A stretch of 51,570 nucleotides of DNA from Candidatus Paceibacter sp. (GCA_020724845.1 DYGE01000006.1:1-51570); one strand, 5' to 3'; shown: positions 27,162 through 36,559, numbered from the stretch's first letter. Numbers and translations: made by a program. The notes: generated by a model from the sequence alone, not told the origin.

Positions 27162-28772
27162 ATGATAGAGAGTATCAAATCCAAATTAAAGAATATTATC
27201 AGAGAAGGGACTGAAATCAATGTCAATCCTTCAGAAAAGGAAGAGTTTGGCCATTATTCCACTAATGTCGCCTTTAAATTAGCTTCTTCAGAGAAAAGGC
27301 CTCCTTTTGAAATTGCTAAAGAATTAGCCGCGGAATTATCAGAAAGCGCGGACTTTGAAAAGGTGGAGGCCGCTCCTCCGGGATTCGTCAATTTTTGGCT
27401 TAAACCAGAAGCGCTTCACGAAGAACTGAAGGAAATCATAAAGAAGAAAAAATCCTTTGGAAGGTCAAATGTCCCTGGCCGGACAGGCAAAGGTCAAGTG
27501 TCAAAGGTTAACCTAGAGTTTGTCTCCGCCAACCCCACCGGCCCGCTGACTATGGCTAACGGCAGGGGGGGATTTTATGGAGATGTTTTGGCTAATATTC
27601 TGGAAAATGTCGGCCATAAGGTTACTCGGGAGTATTATGTTAATGACGCGGGAAACCAGGTATTTTTACTCGGACTTTCCATTTTGAATAAAGTGGCGCC
27701 GGAAAAGGTGGAACAGATTTTGGCGAAGCACCCGCTTGCCGATAAGGCGGTTCTCTATATGGGCGCGTATATTGATGCTTTAGCAGGCGCGCTCGGCGCA
27801 GGACGGTTGCGCGAAGAAGATCCTCTGAAGATTGGGAAGCGCGCGACCCGTCAGTTACTGCGCGACATTAAGGCATCCTTGAAAAAAGCCGGTATAAAGT
27901 TTGACGTATGGTTTTCCGAGGATAAGAACTTGCACAGAAAAGGAGAATTGAAAAAAACTTTAAATTTTTTGAAGAAAAAAGGGGGCGTGGAGGAAAAAGA
28001 CGGCGCTACCTGGCTTGGTGATGGCGTTTTGGTTAAGTCTGACGGCAACCCGACCTATTTTTTAGCTGACCTTGCGTATCACTACGATAAATTCATTAAG
28101 CGCAAGTTTGACGTCGCCATTGATATCTGGGGCGCTGATCATCACGGTTATAAGGGTAGAATGGAAAAAGGGGTTGAGGCGCTGGGAATTAGTCCGGAAA
28201 GGTTAAAAATTCTGATAGCCCAATTAGTCAGGTTAGTCAGCGGCGGCAAGGAGGTTCGTATGTCCAAGCGGAAAGGGGAATTTATTACTATGGATGAGTT
28301 ATTAGAGGAGGTTGGCGTTGACGCAGCCAGGTTCTTTTTCCTGATGCATTCTTTGGATACGCATATGGATTTTGATTTGGACCTAGCGAAAGAGCGGTCA
28401 CAGAAGAATCCGGTGTATTATGCGCAGTACGCGTACGTGAGAGCGATAAATATATTGAAGCGCGCCAACCCACAACCCACAATCTACAACCTACAACTTT
28501 TAACCTCCGATTCAGAAATCAAGCTGATGCTGGAGTTGGTGAAGCTTCCGGATATTCTTGCGCAGACCGCAGAAGATTACCAAGTGCATCGCCTCACAAA
28601 ATATGCGACTGAACTTGCAAAGGCATTTCACAATTTTTACGAAAAGGAACGGGTGGTAGGAATAGGCGACAAAGAACTGGAAAAAGCCCGCCTTGCCCTG
28701 GTATCGGCAGCTAAAATTGTTTTAGAAAATCTCTTTACTATTCTTGGCATAAGTAAGCCAAAGAAGATGTAA
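27162..28772 (+). CDS. argS: Arginine--tRNA ligase
   Basis: EFVSANPTGPLTMANGRGGFYGD, DIWGADHHGYKGRM, MSKRKGEFITMDEL. Confidence 0.97.
   Translation: MIESIKSKLKNIIREGTEINVNPSEKEEFGHYSTNVAFKLASSEKRPPFEIAKELAAELSESADFEKVEAAPPGFVNFWLKPEALHEELKEIIKKKKSFGRSNVPGRTGKGQVSKVNLEFVSANPTGPLTMANGRGGFYGDVLANILENVGHKVTREYYVNDAGNQVFLLGLSILNKVAPEKVEQILAKHPLADKAVLYMGAYIDALAGALGAGRLREEDPLKIGKRATRQLLRDIKASLKKAGIKFDVWFSEDKNLHRKGELKKTLNFLKKKGGVEEKDGATWLGDGVLVKSDGNPTYFLADLAYHYDKFIKRKFDVAIDIWGADHHGYKGRMEKGVEALGISPERLKILIAQLVRLVSGGKEVRMSKRKGEFITMDELLEEVGVDAARFFFLMHSLDTHMDFDLDLAKERSQKNPVYYAQYAYVRAINILKRANPQPTIYNLQLLTSDSEIKLMLELVKLPDILAQTAEDYQVHRLTKYATELAKAFHNFYEKERVVGIGDKELEKARLALVSAAKIVLENLFTILGISKPKKM
28463..28506. 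repeat. In-frame degenerate CAACCCACAATCTACAACCTACAACTT tract in argS
   Basis: Direct reading; encodes NPQPTIYNLQLLTS. Confidence 0.8.
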
Positions 28773-28800
28773 ACGGCTCACTCTAAGTGAGCCGTTTTGA
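28771..28800. terminator. Terminator
   Basis: AAACGGCTCACtctaaGTGAGCCGTTTTGA. Confidence 0.85.
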
Positions 28801-28863
28801 TTGCTTTTATGGGTTAACTTATGTATAATCTCTTTAGCTCAAAATTAGAATCTGGACAGGAAA

Positions 28864-29235
28864 ATGAAGTCGGACAATGACGCCATTCTGCAGGGCAGGG
28901 CGATGAAGATGTTGGTTGAATTTCAAAACTATCTGGCTGGGGCAAGGAGCGCCGCTTTTGAGCAAGCAAGGGACGCGAGATTTCTAAAGGTCGCTTCTGC
29001 TCTGTTAGGGTTTAAGGACGAAAAAGGTGTAAGGGCTTGGCTGGGATCTCCTTGTTCTTGCGGAAATTGTAGGGGATTGAAAGAGGGGGCGTTGCGGTTG
29101 GATCTCCTCAACTCTGAATTCGGATTCCGTCATTTAATGGATGAACTAGACAAACTGCGCGTATCTGCTGACTCCGCGCTCTTTTACAGCTGCGCCAGAG
29201 TTAGAATGGGGGATCTGCCCCCGGATCTTTTGTAA
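28864..29235 (+). CDS. Small orphan protein with CSCGNC motif
   Basis: Monocistronic ORF between two terminators. Confidence 0.65.
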   Translation: MKSDNDAILQGRAMKMLVEFQNYLAGARSAAFEQARDARFLKVASALLGFKDEKGVRAWLGSPCSCGNCRGLKEGALRLDLLNSEFGFRHLMDELDKLRVSADSALFYSCARVRMGDLPPDLL

Positions 29236-29236
29236 G

Positions 29237-29266
29237 GCCGCTTCCAAGGAAGCGGTTTTTTTATTA
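29237..29266. terminator. Terminator
   Basis: GGCCGCTTCCaaGGAAGCGGTTTTTTTATT. Confidence 0.8.
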
Positions 29267-29276
29267 AAATAAATAC

Positions 29277-32200
29277 ATGTTGAGAAACCTCAAAGAAATA
29301 AAGCTGCCCGAGCTGGAAGAAAAAGTGCTTAAATTTTGGAAACTGAATGATATTTTCGGAAAGGTTCAGGCGGCGCGGAAGAAAAAAGGGAAACGATACC
29401 GTTTCTTTGAAGGCCCGCCGACTGCCAATGGCCGGCCGCACATGGGCCATGTAGAGGGTCGGGCTTTTAAAGATGTGCTACCGCGTTTTAAAACTATGCA
29501 GGGCTATTATGTCAGACGAAAGGCCGGCTGGGATACGCACGGCTTGCCGGTGGAGATTGAGGTTGAAAAAGAGCTTGGCCTAAAGAATAAGCAGGAGATA
29601 GAAAAATTCGGCATAGCTGAATTTAATGAAAAAGCCAAATCGTCCGTTTGGAAGTATCAGGATGAATGGGAAAAGTTTACCGATCGCATCGGTTTTTGGC
29701 TGGATTTGAAAGATGCTTACGTGACTTATAAGCCGAAATATATTGAAAGTTTGTGGTGGGTTTTCAAGCAATTTGATAAGAGGAATCTGTTAAAACAGTC
29801 TTTCAAAATTATTCCGTATTGCCCGAGGTGCCAGACGCCCCTATCAAGCCATGAAATGGGAATGCCCGGAGTTTATCAAAAAACGAAAGATCCATCTATA
29901 TACGTAAAATTCGAAATCCGAAATTCGAAATCCGAAACAAAAAAACCTAAAACCTATCTGTTGGTGTGGACCACCACGCCGTGGACTTTGCCTTCTAACG
30001 TGGCGATTGCGGTGAGCCCAAAACTTACTTATACGAAGTACAAGATCGGAAATGAATATTTGTGGTCGTACAATCCTCCCCCAACTGACGAAGAGGCGGA
30101 GGTTGTTGAGAAAGTTTCTGGAAAAAAATTAATCGGATTGTCGTACAAGCAGTTATTTAGCGTTAAAGGCCCTTGGCAGAAAAACAAAAAATTCTTCAAG
30201 GTTTATGGCGCTGATTTCGTGTCCACCGAAGAAGGGACCGGAATGGTGCATATCGCTCCCGCGTTCGGAGAGGATGATATGAATCTCGTTAAGAGTTTTC
30301 AGGATGAGCTGGTAGGACAAATACCGATTACTATTGACGGCAGGGGATTCGTACAAAAAGGCTTGCCGGGCGCAGGTAAATTTGCAAAAAAAGCGGATGA
30401 GGACATTATCCGCGACTTAGAAAGAAGAAGGGCTTTATTTAAAGCCGGTGTCATTGAACACGACTATCCTTTCTGCTGGAGGTGCAGTACTCCGCTGCTT
30501 TATACTTCCAGATTTTCTTGGTTTGTGGAGATGAGCAAGTTGAAGGGCAAGCTTTTGAAAAACAATGAAGAAGTTAATTGGACACCCTCGCATATCAAAG
30601 ATGGCAGATTTGGGGAATGGCTGAAGGAGGTTAAGGATTGGGCGATATCCAGGGATCGCTACTGGGGCACGCCTTTGCCAATCTGGGAATGTAAAAAATG
30701 CGATCACCGCGAAGTGGTTGGCGGCCTTGCTGATCTGGACAAACTAAGGCCTTCGGATAATAACTTCTTTTTATTGCGCCACGGGGAGGCGGAGCATAAT
30801 GTTTCTTCAATGATTGCTTCCGGTCCGGAGCGAGGAAAAAATATTTCCAAACTGACTGCCAAGGGCAAGCAGCAAACAGAAGAAGCCGGAAAGGGCCTAG
30901 TAAGACTATTAGGCAAGAAGGGGCTGGACGTCATTTATACATCGCCTTTTTATCGTACAAAGCAGACTGCGAAAATAGTGTCCAAATTAACTGGCGCCAA
31001 GATGGTCGTAGAAAAGAGATTGGCGGAAATAAATTGCGGCACTTTCAATTGGGCGGCTGAAAATAAATTTCATTCTTTTTTTGCGGATAAGCTGGAGAGA
31101 TTTACTAAGGCCCCGCCTGGCGGAGAAACGCTCAACGAGGTAAAAGAGAGAATGCTCGAGGCGGTGAGAGATATTAATTCCAAACACAAAAACAAAAATA
31201 TTCTATTGGTAAGCCACGGGGATCCATTGTGGGTTTTGGAGGGGGCGATGCGCGGCTTGTCTAATGAAGAAATTCTCGGACTTGATTACATAAAAACTGA
31301 CGGGAAATGCCGAAAGGTTGATTTTCACAATTGGCCATACAATAAAAATGCTGAACTGGATCTGCATCGCCCGTATGTTGACGGGATAAAACTTCGCTGC
31401 AGCCAGTGCGCTGGAGATATGTTTAGAGTCAAAGAGGTGGCGGATGTGTGGTTTGACTCTGGGGCCATGCCTTTCGCGCAAGATCATTATCCCTTTGCGT
31501 GTGAGAGCGCTACAAACTACAAGCTTCAAGCTTCAAGCTTAGAAAGTTGTACCGATTTTCCGGCCGATTATATAAGCGAGGGCGTTGATCAAACCCGCGG
31601 CTGGTTTTATACCCTATTAGCCGTTGCTACCGCTCTCGGGCTGGAAAATCCTTATAAAAATGTAATTACTTTGGGATTGGTTTTGGATAAAAATGGGCAA
31701 AAAATGTCCAAATCTAAAGGCAATGTGGTTAGTCCTTGGGATATGATTAATAAATACGGAGCCGATACTGTGCGTTGGTACTTCTACACCATCAACGCCC
31801 CCGCTGATCCGAAAAAGTTTGACGAGCAGGACTTGGGTAAGATGATGAGAAAATTCCTTATGACTGTTTATAACTCATTTGTTTTTTTTGATACCTATGC
31901 GCGGAAAAACTTACAACTGACAACTAACAGGGCGCAACCGGCTAATATTTTAGATAAATGGATTCTATCCAGATTGAATCAGGTTATTGAAAAAGTTACA
32001 GAAAGCCTGGAGAAATACGATGTCGTATCTGCGGGTAAGAACATCGAAGAATTAGTAGATGATTTGTCCCGATGGTACATTCGAAGGTCCCGCGCTCGCT
32101 TGCAAAAACCAAATCCGTCAGCTGACGGAAAAAAAGATTACGAATCGGCATCCGGGGTTCTGGGTTATTGCCTTTTAGAGCTTAGCAGAATTATGGCGCC

Positions 32201-32834
32201 GTTTACTCCGTTTTTTGCTGAAGCGCTGTATCTGTCATTAACGGACTCCCTGAAATTAGGAAGCGATGAAGCGCTTGAGTCGGTTCATCTTGATAGTTGG
32301 CCGGAAACTGATGAAAAAATGATTGACTATTCGCTTTTAGAAAAAATGGAAGAAGTTCGTAAAATTTCCAGTCTGGCGCTTGCTCTTCGATCAGAAAAAG
32401 GAATAAAGGTCCGCCAGCCCTTGCGAGCCCTAAAAATTAAAAGCAGAAAATTAGACGTTAGTGACGGTGAACTTTTAGAAATTCTCAAGGACGAGGTAAA
32501 TGTTAAGATGGTTGAGTGGGATATGGAGCTGGAGGCTGACATTGATCTGGATACCAAGATTACGCCAGAACTCAAAGAAGAAGGTTTGTTTAGAGACCTG
32601 ATCAGGATGATTCAGGGATTAAGGCATGATGCAAAATTTGTTCCGAAAGACAGAATAGCGCTTATGATTAAGCCGACCAGCGACTTGGTTGAATTCTTGA
32701 AGCTGAACGAAAAGAAGATCAAGGGAGAAGTCGGCGCTGATAGTTTGAAAATCGGCCAATCGGATAAATTTGACGCTGAAATAAACACTAAATTGGACGG
32801 AAAGCCGGTTTGGATTGGAGTTAGGAAATTATAA
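29277..32834 (+). CDS. ileS: Isoleucine--tRNA ligase with an inserted histidine-phosphatase domain
   Basis: GRPHMGHVEGRAFKD (HIGH region), VWTTTPWTLPSNVAIAV editing domain, KMSKSKGNVVSP; internal LLRHGEAEHN...LLVSHGDPLW. Confidence 0.96.
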   Translation: MLRNLKEIKLPELEEKVLKFWKLNDIFGKVQAARKKKGKRYRFFEGPPTANGRPHMGHVEGRAFKDVLPRFKTMQGYYVRRKAGWDTHGLPVEIEVEKELGLKNKQEIEKFGIAEFNEKAKSSVWKYQDEWEKFTDRIGFWLDLKDAYVTYKPKYIESLWWVFKQFDKRNLLKQSFKIIPYCPRCQTPLSSHEMGMPGVYQKTKDPSIYVKFEIRNSKSETKKPKTYLLVWTTTPWTLPSNVAIAVSPKLTYTKYKIGNEYLWSYNPPPTDEEAEVVEKVSGKKLIGLSYKQLFSVKGPWQKNKKFFKVYGADFVSTEEGTGMVHIAPAFGEDDMNLVKSFQDELVGQIPITIDGRGFVQKGLPGAGKFAKKADEDIIRDLERRRALFKAGVIEHDYPFCWRCSTPLLYTSRFSWFVEMSKLKGKLLKNNEEVNWTPSHIKDGRFGEWLKEVKDWAISRDRYWGTPLPIWECKKCDHREVVGGLADLDKLRPSDNNFFLLRHGEAEHNVSSMIASGPERGKNISKLTAKGKQQTEEAGKGLVRLLGKKGLDVIYTSPFYRTKQTAKIVSKLTGAKMVVEKRLAEINCGTFNWAAENKFHSFFADKLERFTKAPPGGETLNEVKERMLEAVRDINSKHKNKNILLVSHGDPLWVLEGAMRGLSNEEILGLDYIKTDGKCRKVDFHNWPYNKNAELDLHRPYVDGIKLRCSQCAGDMFRVKEVADVWFDSGAMPFAQDHYPFACESATNYKLQASSLESCTDFPADYISEGVDQTRGWFYTLLAVATALGLENPYKNVITLGLVLDKNGQKMSKSKGNVVSPWDMINKYGADTVRWYFYTINAPADPKKFDEQDLGKMMRKFLMTVYNSFVFFDTYARKNLQLTTNRAQPANILDKWILSRLNQVIEKVTESLEKYDVVSAGKNIEELVDDLSRWYIRRSRARLQKPNPSADGKKDYESASGVLGYCLLELSRIMAPFTPFFAEALYLSLTDSLKLGSDEALESVHLDSWPETDEKMIDYSLLEKMEEVRKISSLALALRSEKGIKVRQPLRALKIKSRKLDVSDGELLEILKDEVNVKMVEWDMELEADIDLDTKITPELKEEGLFRDLIRMIQGLRHDAKFVPKDRIALMIKPTSDLVEFLKLNEKKIKGEVGADSLKIGQSDKFDAEINTKLDGKPVWIGVRKL
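29906..29957. repeat. In-frame ATTCGAAATCCGAAATTCGAAATCCGAAA tract in ileS
   Basis: Direct reading; encodes KFEIRNSKSETKKPK. Confidence 0.85.
30750..31350 (+). other. Histidine phosphatase (phosphoglycerate mutase-like) domain embedded in IleRS
   Basis: NNFFLLRHGEAEHNVSSM ... YTSPFYRTKQTAKIV ... GETLNEVKERM ... ILLVSHGDPLWVL. Confidence 0.9.
31511..31541. repeat. In-frame (CAAGCTT)n tract in ileS
   Basis: tacaaactacaagcttcaagcttcaagctta encoding NYKLQASSLE. Confidence 0.85.
32114..32129. repeat. In-frame perfect palindrome TCCGTCAGCTGACGGA in ileS
   Basis: Same core as the intergenic palindromes at 40503 and 44121. Confidence 0.8.
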
Positions 32835-32841
32835 ATTCGCC

Positions 32842-33384
32842 ATGGAAAATCCGGAAGAACAATTTAATAAGCGCCCAGAAGACCAGAAGCCTGAATGGTC
32901 GGAATCTCTTAGGGAAAGGTTTGAAGAAATATTAAGAAGGGCGGGGGAGGAGCATCTACTTGGAAAAGAGGGATACAAGTTCATAATTAGCGGCAGAGAT
33001 GCAAAAAGCGAGCCCTTTAAGGTCTTGGCAGAATTTGACACTATCGTTGAGGCTCAAGACTGGTACAAAACTTTCAGCGACTATATAGAGGAGGATGGGG
33101 GCGAGTTGCGCATTGATTATGGCCCTTCGCAAGCTTACGAGGAAGAATTCAATAAATTAATGAAAAAGGAAGGTATGGAAAAACATACCCGCCCGTTAAA
33201 ATATAAGTATATTGTGCAGGTTCCTTATCCAGATCCTAGCCATCCCACCATTTTAGCGGAATTTGACACTAAGGAGGCTCGGAAGAAGTGGTGTGAAAAC
33301 GAGGGAAGGGGCTTTGAAATTGCTGACGTTGGTAAGCTTCAGTTAGTGGACGTTCCCGAGGCAGCCGACGAATCAGATGACTAA
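32842..33384 (+). CDS. Hypothetical protein with two copies of a short LAEFDT..A..W repeat
   Basis: KVLAEFDTIVEAQDWYK and TILAEFDTKEARKKWCE; start taken at 32842. Confidence 0.75.
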   Translation: MENPEEQFNKRPEDQKPEWSESLRERFEEILRRAGEEHLLGKEGYKFIISGRDAKSEPFKVLAEFDTIVEAQDWYKTFSDYIEEDGGELRIDYGPSQAYEEEFNKLMKKEGMEKHTRPLKYKYIVQVPYPDPSHPTILAEFDTKEARKKWCENEGRGFEIADVGKLQLVDVPEAADESDD

Positions 33385-33385
33385 A

Positions 33386-33412
33386 ACACCCCTTAATGCG
33401 GGGTGTTTTAGT
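33386..33412. terminator. Bidirectional terminator
   Basis: AACACCCCttaatgCGGGGTGTTTT. Confidence 0.85.
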
Positions 33413-34382
33413 TTAATAAGCCCAGCCTGTTTTTTACTTCCTTCATTTTCGCGGCAGCGAGTTTTTTAGCTTTTTTGGCGCCTGTATCAAGTACCGATTT
33501 TAATTTCTTATCAGGCATCTTTGATTCCCTGAACGGCTTAAGCGCCTCTATAGTTACTGCGGCGAGATCTCCCTTAAGTTGTCCGTAGCCCTTGCCGGCA
33601 TATTTCTTTTCTAGCTCCTTTGTAGTTTTTCCAGCGAGCGCCTCGTAGATAAGCAAAAGATTGGATACCCCGGTTTTATTTCCTGGGTCGTATTTTACTT
33701 CAGATTCGGAATCGGTAACTGCGCGTTTTATTTTTTTCTCTATGTCTTTCGGAGAATCATCCAGGAACAAACATCCTTCCGGCAATGATTTTGACATTTT
33801 CTTTCCAGGGTCATTTAAGCTCATTACGCGCGGGGTTTTAGTTAAAACGGCTTGCGGCTCTACAAAAGTTTCCCCAAAGCGATTATTAAATCTTCTCGCT
33901 ATGTCTCGGGTAAGCTCTAAGTGTTGAAGCTGGTCTTCGCCGACCGGAACGAATTTCGCGTCATAAAGCAAAATGTCCGCTGCCATTAAAAGAGGGTAAG
34001 TTAAAAGTCCGACCGCCGTACCTAATTTTTGTTCGCGCTTTTCTTTAAATTGAGTCATCCTTTCTGCCTCTCCAAGCGGGGTAAGGGCGTTGAAAATCCA
34101 TGCAAGTTCGGTTGATTCTGGAACATGCGATTGCGTGAAGACCGTTGATTTTTTTGGGTTAATGCCGGAGGCAAGATAGGCGCGCGCAACTCCAAAAACC
34201 TCGCCCATTTTTTGCCTTTCGTCAAAATCAATGGTTAATGAATGATAATCGGCGATGAAAAAGTAGCAGTCATATTTGCCGGAATTTTGCAGTTCTACGA
34301 AATTTTTGAGCGCGCCCAAATAATTGCCGAGATGCAGTCGGCCAGTAGGTTGGATGCCTGATATTAAGATGGGTTTAGACAT
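33408..34382 (-). CDS. trpS: Tryptophan--tRNA ligase
   Basis: SGIQPTGRLHLGNYLGAL; KMSKSLPEGC; PVGEDQLQHLELTRDIARRFN. Confidence 0.97.
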   Translation of the reverse strand: MSKPILISGIQPTGRLHLGNYLGALKNFVELQNSGKYDCYFFIADYHSLTIDFDERQKMGEVFGVARAYLASGINPKKSTVFTQSHVPESTELAWIFNALTPLGEAERMTQFKEKREQKLGTAVGLLTYPLLMAADILLYDAKFVPVGEDQLQHLELTRDIARRFNNRFGETFVEPQAVLTKTPRVMSLNDPGKKMSKSLPEGCLFLDDSPKDIEKKIKRAVTDSESEVKYDPGNKTGVSNLLLIYEALAGKTTKELEKKYAGKGYGQLKGDLAAVTIEALKPFRESKMPDKKLKSVLDTGAKKAKKLAAAKMKEVKNRLGLLN

Positions 34383-34383
34383 G

Positions 34384-34445
34384 AGTGTTTAGCGTTTAAC
34401 GTTTAGTGAATTTTTTAACCCTATACGCTAACCGCTGTACCCTAA
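34384..34445. repeat. Degenerate GTTTAGCGTTTAACGTTTAG / CTATACGCTAACCGCTG tract between trpS and rnj
   Basis: Direct reading. Confidence 0.8.
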
Positions 34446-36193
34446 ATTTCTATAAGTACCGGAAGAACCATTGGTCTTCTCTTAGTCTTATTATACAGAA
34501 GTTGTCCGATTTGGTCTCTAATGAGGGACTTCACGTAGTCTGGATCCGGATGGCTGTGCCGTGGGATGCGGGTCAGTAGGGATCTAAGTTTCATGCGGAT
34601 ATCATCCAGTAGCCTTTTGTTCTCTTTAAGGTAGATGAATCCCCTGGATATAATATCTGGTGTTTTGAGCAGGGTGCCATTCTCTCGGTTTAAGGTTGCG
34701 ATGATAACCACCATGCCCTCTTCAGATAATAGCCTTCTATCACGAAGCACTACTTCCTCTACGTCCCCGACGCCGAGGCCGTCCACCATAACATAGCTAG
34801 TTGGAACCTTTTCCTTGGTTACCACGAGCCCTTCTTCGGAGAGCAAGGCGACTTGTCCATTGTCCAAAATGACCGCATTTTCTTTCGGCATTCCGACTTT
34901 GTGAGCTATCTTAGTCGCTGCTTTTAATTTGAAATAATACGCGTGGATCGGAATCATAAATCTTGGCTTTACTAGTTTCAGCACCAACTCAATATCATCT
35001 GCCAAGCCGTGTCCGCTAGAGTGAATGTCTAATAATTTTGAGTTATAAGTTTCGTCCACCTGACGAGAAATGGCATCTTGCAACAGCTGGACACTTCTTT
35101 CATTTCCAGGCACAACCGAAGAAGAAAATATGACCGTGTCTGTCTTTTTGAAATGAATATGGCGGTGCTGGCCATTTGCCATCCTAGTAAGGGCCGCATT
35201 GGGCTCGCCTTGGCCGCCCGTTGAGAGAATCATCACCTTATTGTCTGGATATTTATGGACTTCTTCTACTGTTATAAATGTTCCCTTTTTTGCCTTGATG
35301 TGGCCGAGCCTTTGAGCTATTTGGATATTATCTTTCATCGATCGGCCGTTGGGCGCCACCTTTCTTCCGTGCTTTTCCGCCAATTTAATGATTTCCGCCA
35401 CTCTTGTAAGTAACGAGGCGAAGGTCGTCAGAATTATTCTTCCTTCAGAACCCATGATCAGTTTTTCCAGCTCGCTGGTCACGATTTCCTCCGAAAGAGA
35501 ATGTCCTTCAAAATCCGCGTTAGTGCTGTCAATAAACGCGGTATGGATATTTTTGTCAGCTAAGCGCGAGAATACATCGGTATTAGTCGCATTTCCTTTC
35601 AGGTCATATTCAACTCGGAAATCGCCGAAATGGGCCATATTGCCGGCTGGTGTTTCCAAGACGAAGCCGGTGGCATCCGGAATGGTGTGGTCCACATAAA
35701 AGAATTCAGCGGCAAAGTTTTCTGAAATTTTAAAACGATCCCCGCCTTTTATTACTTGGAATCTCGGCTTTGGAAGGCTTGGAAACTCTGAAAATCTTTT
35801 TTCAATCAGCGCCTTGGTGATTTCTACGCAGTAAATAAGGGGATTGCCAATTTTTTCGATAAGATATGGCAGGGCGTGTATGTGGTCGTAGTGGCCGTGG
35901 GTTAGAATCAGTCCGCGAATATTTTTCTTCTTTGGCTCTAGGTAGGCGGTATTTGGTATTATGTAGTCAATTCCAGGAGTTTCTTGTTCCGGAAATTGAA
36001 TGCCAACGTCAACTATTACTATTTCATTCTCATACTCAAAGAAAGCGCAGTTACGCCCAATTTCTTCCATTCCTCCTAGCGGGACAAATCGCACGGCGGC
36101 ATCTTTCTTGCTATTTGCCGTTCCATGCGCTAGCCCTCTTTTGGGAGCTAAGCTTGTCCTTTTTTTAAATATTCTTTTTGGTGCTCTAATCAC
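34442..36193 (-). CDS. rnj: Ribonuclease J
   Basis: FVPLGGMEEIGRNCAFFEYENEIVIVDVG; LTHGHYDHIHALPYL; IHSSGHGLADDIELVLKLVKPRFMIPIHAYYF. Confidence 0.95.
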   Translation of the reverse strand: MIRAPKRIFKKRTSLAPKRGLAHGTANSKKDAAVRFVPLGGMEEIGRNCAFFEYENEIVIVDVGIQFPEQETPGIDYIIPNTAYLEPKKKNIRGLILTHGHYDHIHALPYLIEKIGNPLIYCVEITKALIEKRFSEFPSLPKPRFQVIKGGDRFKISENFAAEFFYVDHTIPDATGFVLETPAGNMAHFGDFRVEYDLKGNATNTDVFSRLADKNIHTAFIDSTNADFEGHSLSEEIVTSELEKLIMGSEGRIILTTFASLLTRVAEIIKLAEKHGRKVAPNGRSMKDNIQIAQRLGHIKAKKGTFITVEEVHKYPDNKVMILSTGGQGEPNAALTRMANGQHRHIHFKKTDTVIFSSSVVPGNERSVQLLQDAISRQVDETYNSKLLDIHSSGHGLADDIELVLKLVKPRFMIPIHAYYFKLKAATKIAHKVGMPKENAVILDNGQVALLSEEGLVVTKEKVPTSYVMVDGLGVGDVEEVVLRDRRLLSEEGMVVIIATLNRENGTLLKTPDIISRGFIYLKENKRLLDDIRMKLRSLLTRIPRHSHPDPDYVKSLIRDQIGQLLYNKTKRRPMVLPVLIEI

Positions 36194-36200
36194 TGAATTT

Positions 36201-36280
36201 AGCTGTTAGTTTTGAGTTGTTAGCCGTTAGCGATCCGCCGGCTGGCGGACTAAAAGCTAAGAACCTTAAAATAAAAGCTG
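36201..36280. repeat. Short-word repeat tract plus TCCGCCGGCTGGCGGA palindrome-like element
   Basis: gctgttagttttgagttgttagccgttagcgatccgccggctggcggac. Confidence 0.7.
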
Positions 36281-36452
36281 ATAATTTTAATTTTTTGTTA
36301 ATTTTACTAATTATTTTTTTTGATTTTGGTTTAGTTGGGAGCCTGCCGGTAGGCAGAGATTCTCCGTCGCGGCGGGGTTTATTATATACAATGTGCTGGG
36401 GAGGAGATTCGAACTCCTATAGTCTTGCGACTGTCCCGCTCTCCATAATTTG

Positions 36453-36536
36453 TGCGGCTGAGAGGATTTGAACCTCCACGGGATTGCTCCCACAGGCTCC
36501 TGAAGCCTGCGCGTCTGCCAATTCCGCCACAGCCGC
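36453..36536 (-). tRNA. tRNA-Leu(CAG), complete, nested inside the interrupted tRNA-Leu(GAG)
   Basis: GCGGCTG/CAGCCGC acceptor, CAGGC-TTCAGGA-GCCTG anticodon arm, GAGGTTCAAATCCTC T-arm. Confidence 0.93.
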
Positions 36537-36559
36537 ATTTTGTTAATGTTATCGGGATG

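Noticed and set aside
29277-32834. IleRS-phosphatase fusion as an assembly chimera
   Set aside because: Single uninterrupted frame with flanking zinc-knuckle halves preserved on both sides; chimera is unlikely but long-read confirmation would be decisive.
34384-34445. Possible CRISPR or tandem-repeat array
   Set aside because: Words are degenerate and contiguous, with no uniform repeat/spacer structure.
36444-36550. Group I intron in tRNA-Leu
   Set aside because: The insert is only 107 nt, mostly a complete tRNA, with no group I core visible; bulge-helix-bulge geometry is also not evident.
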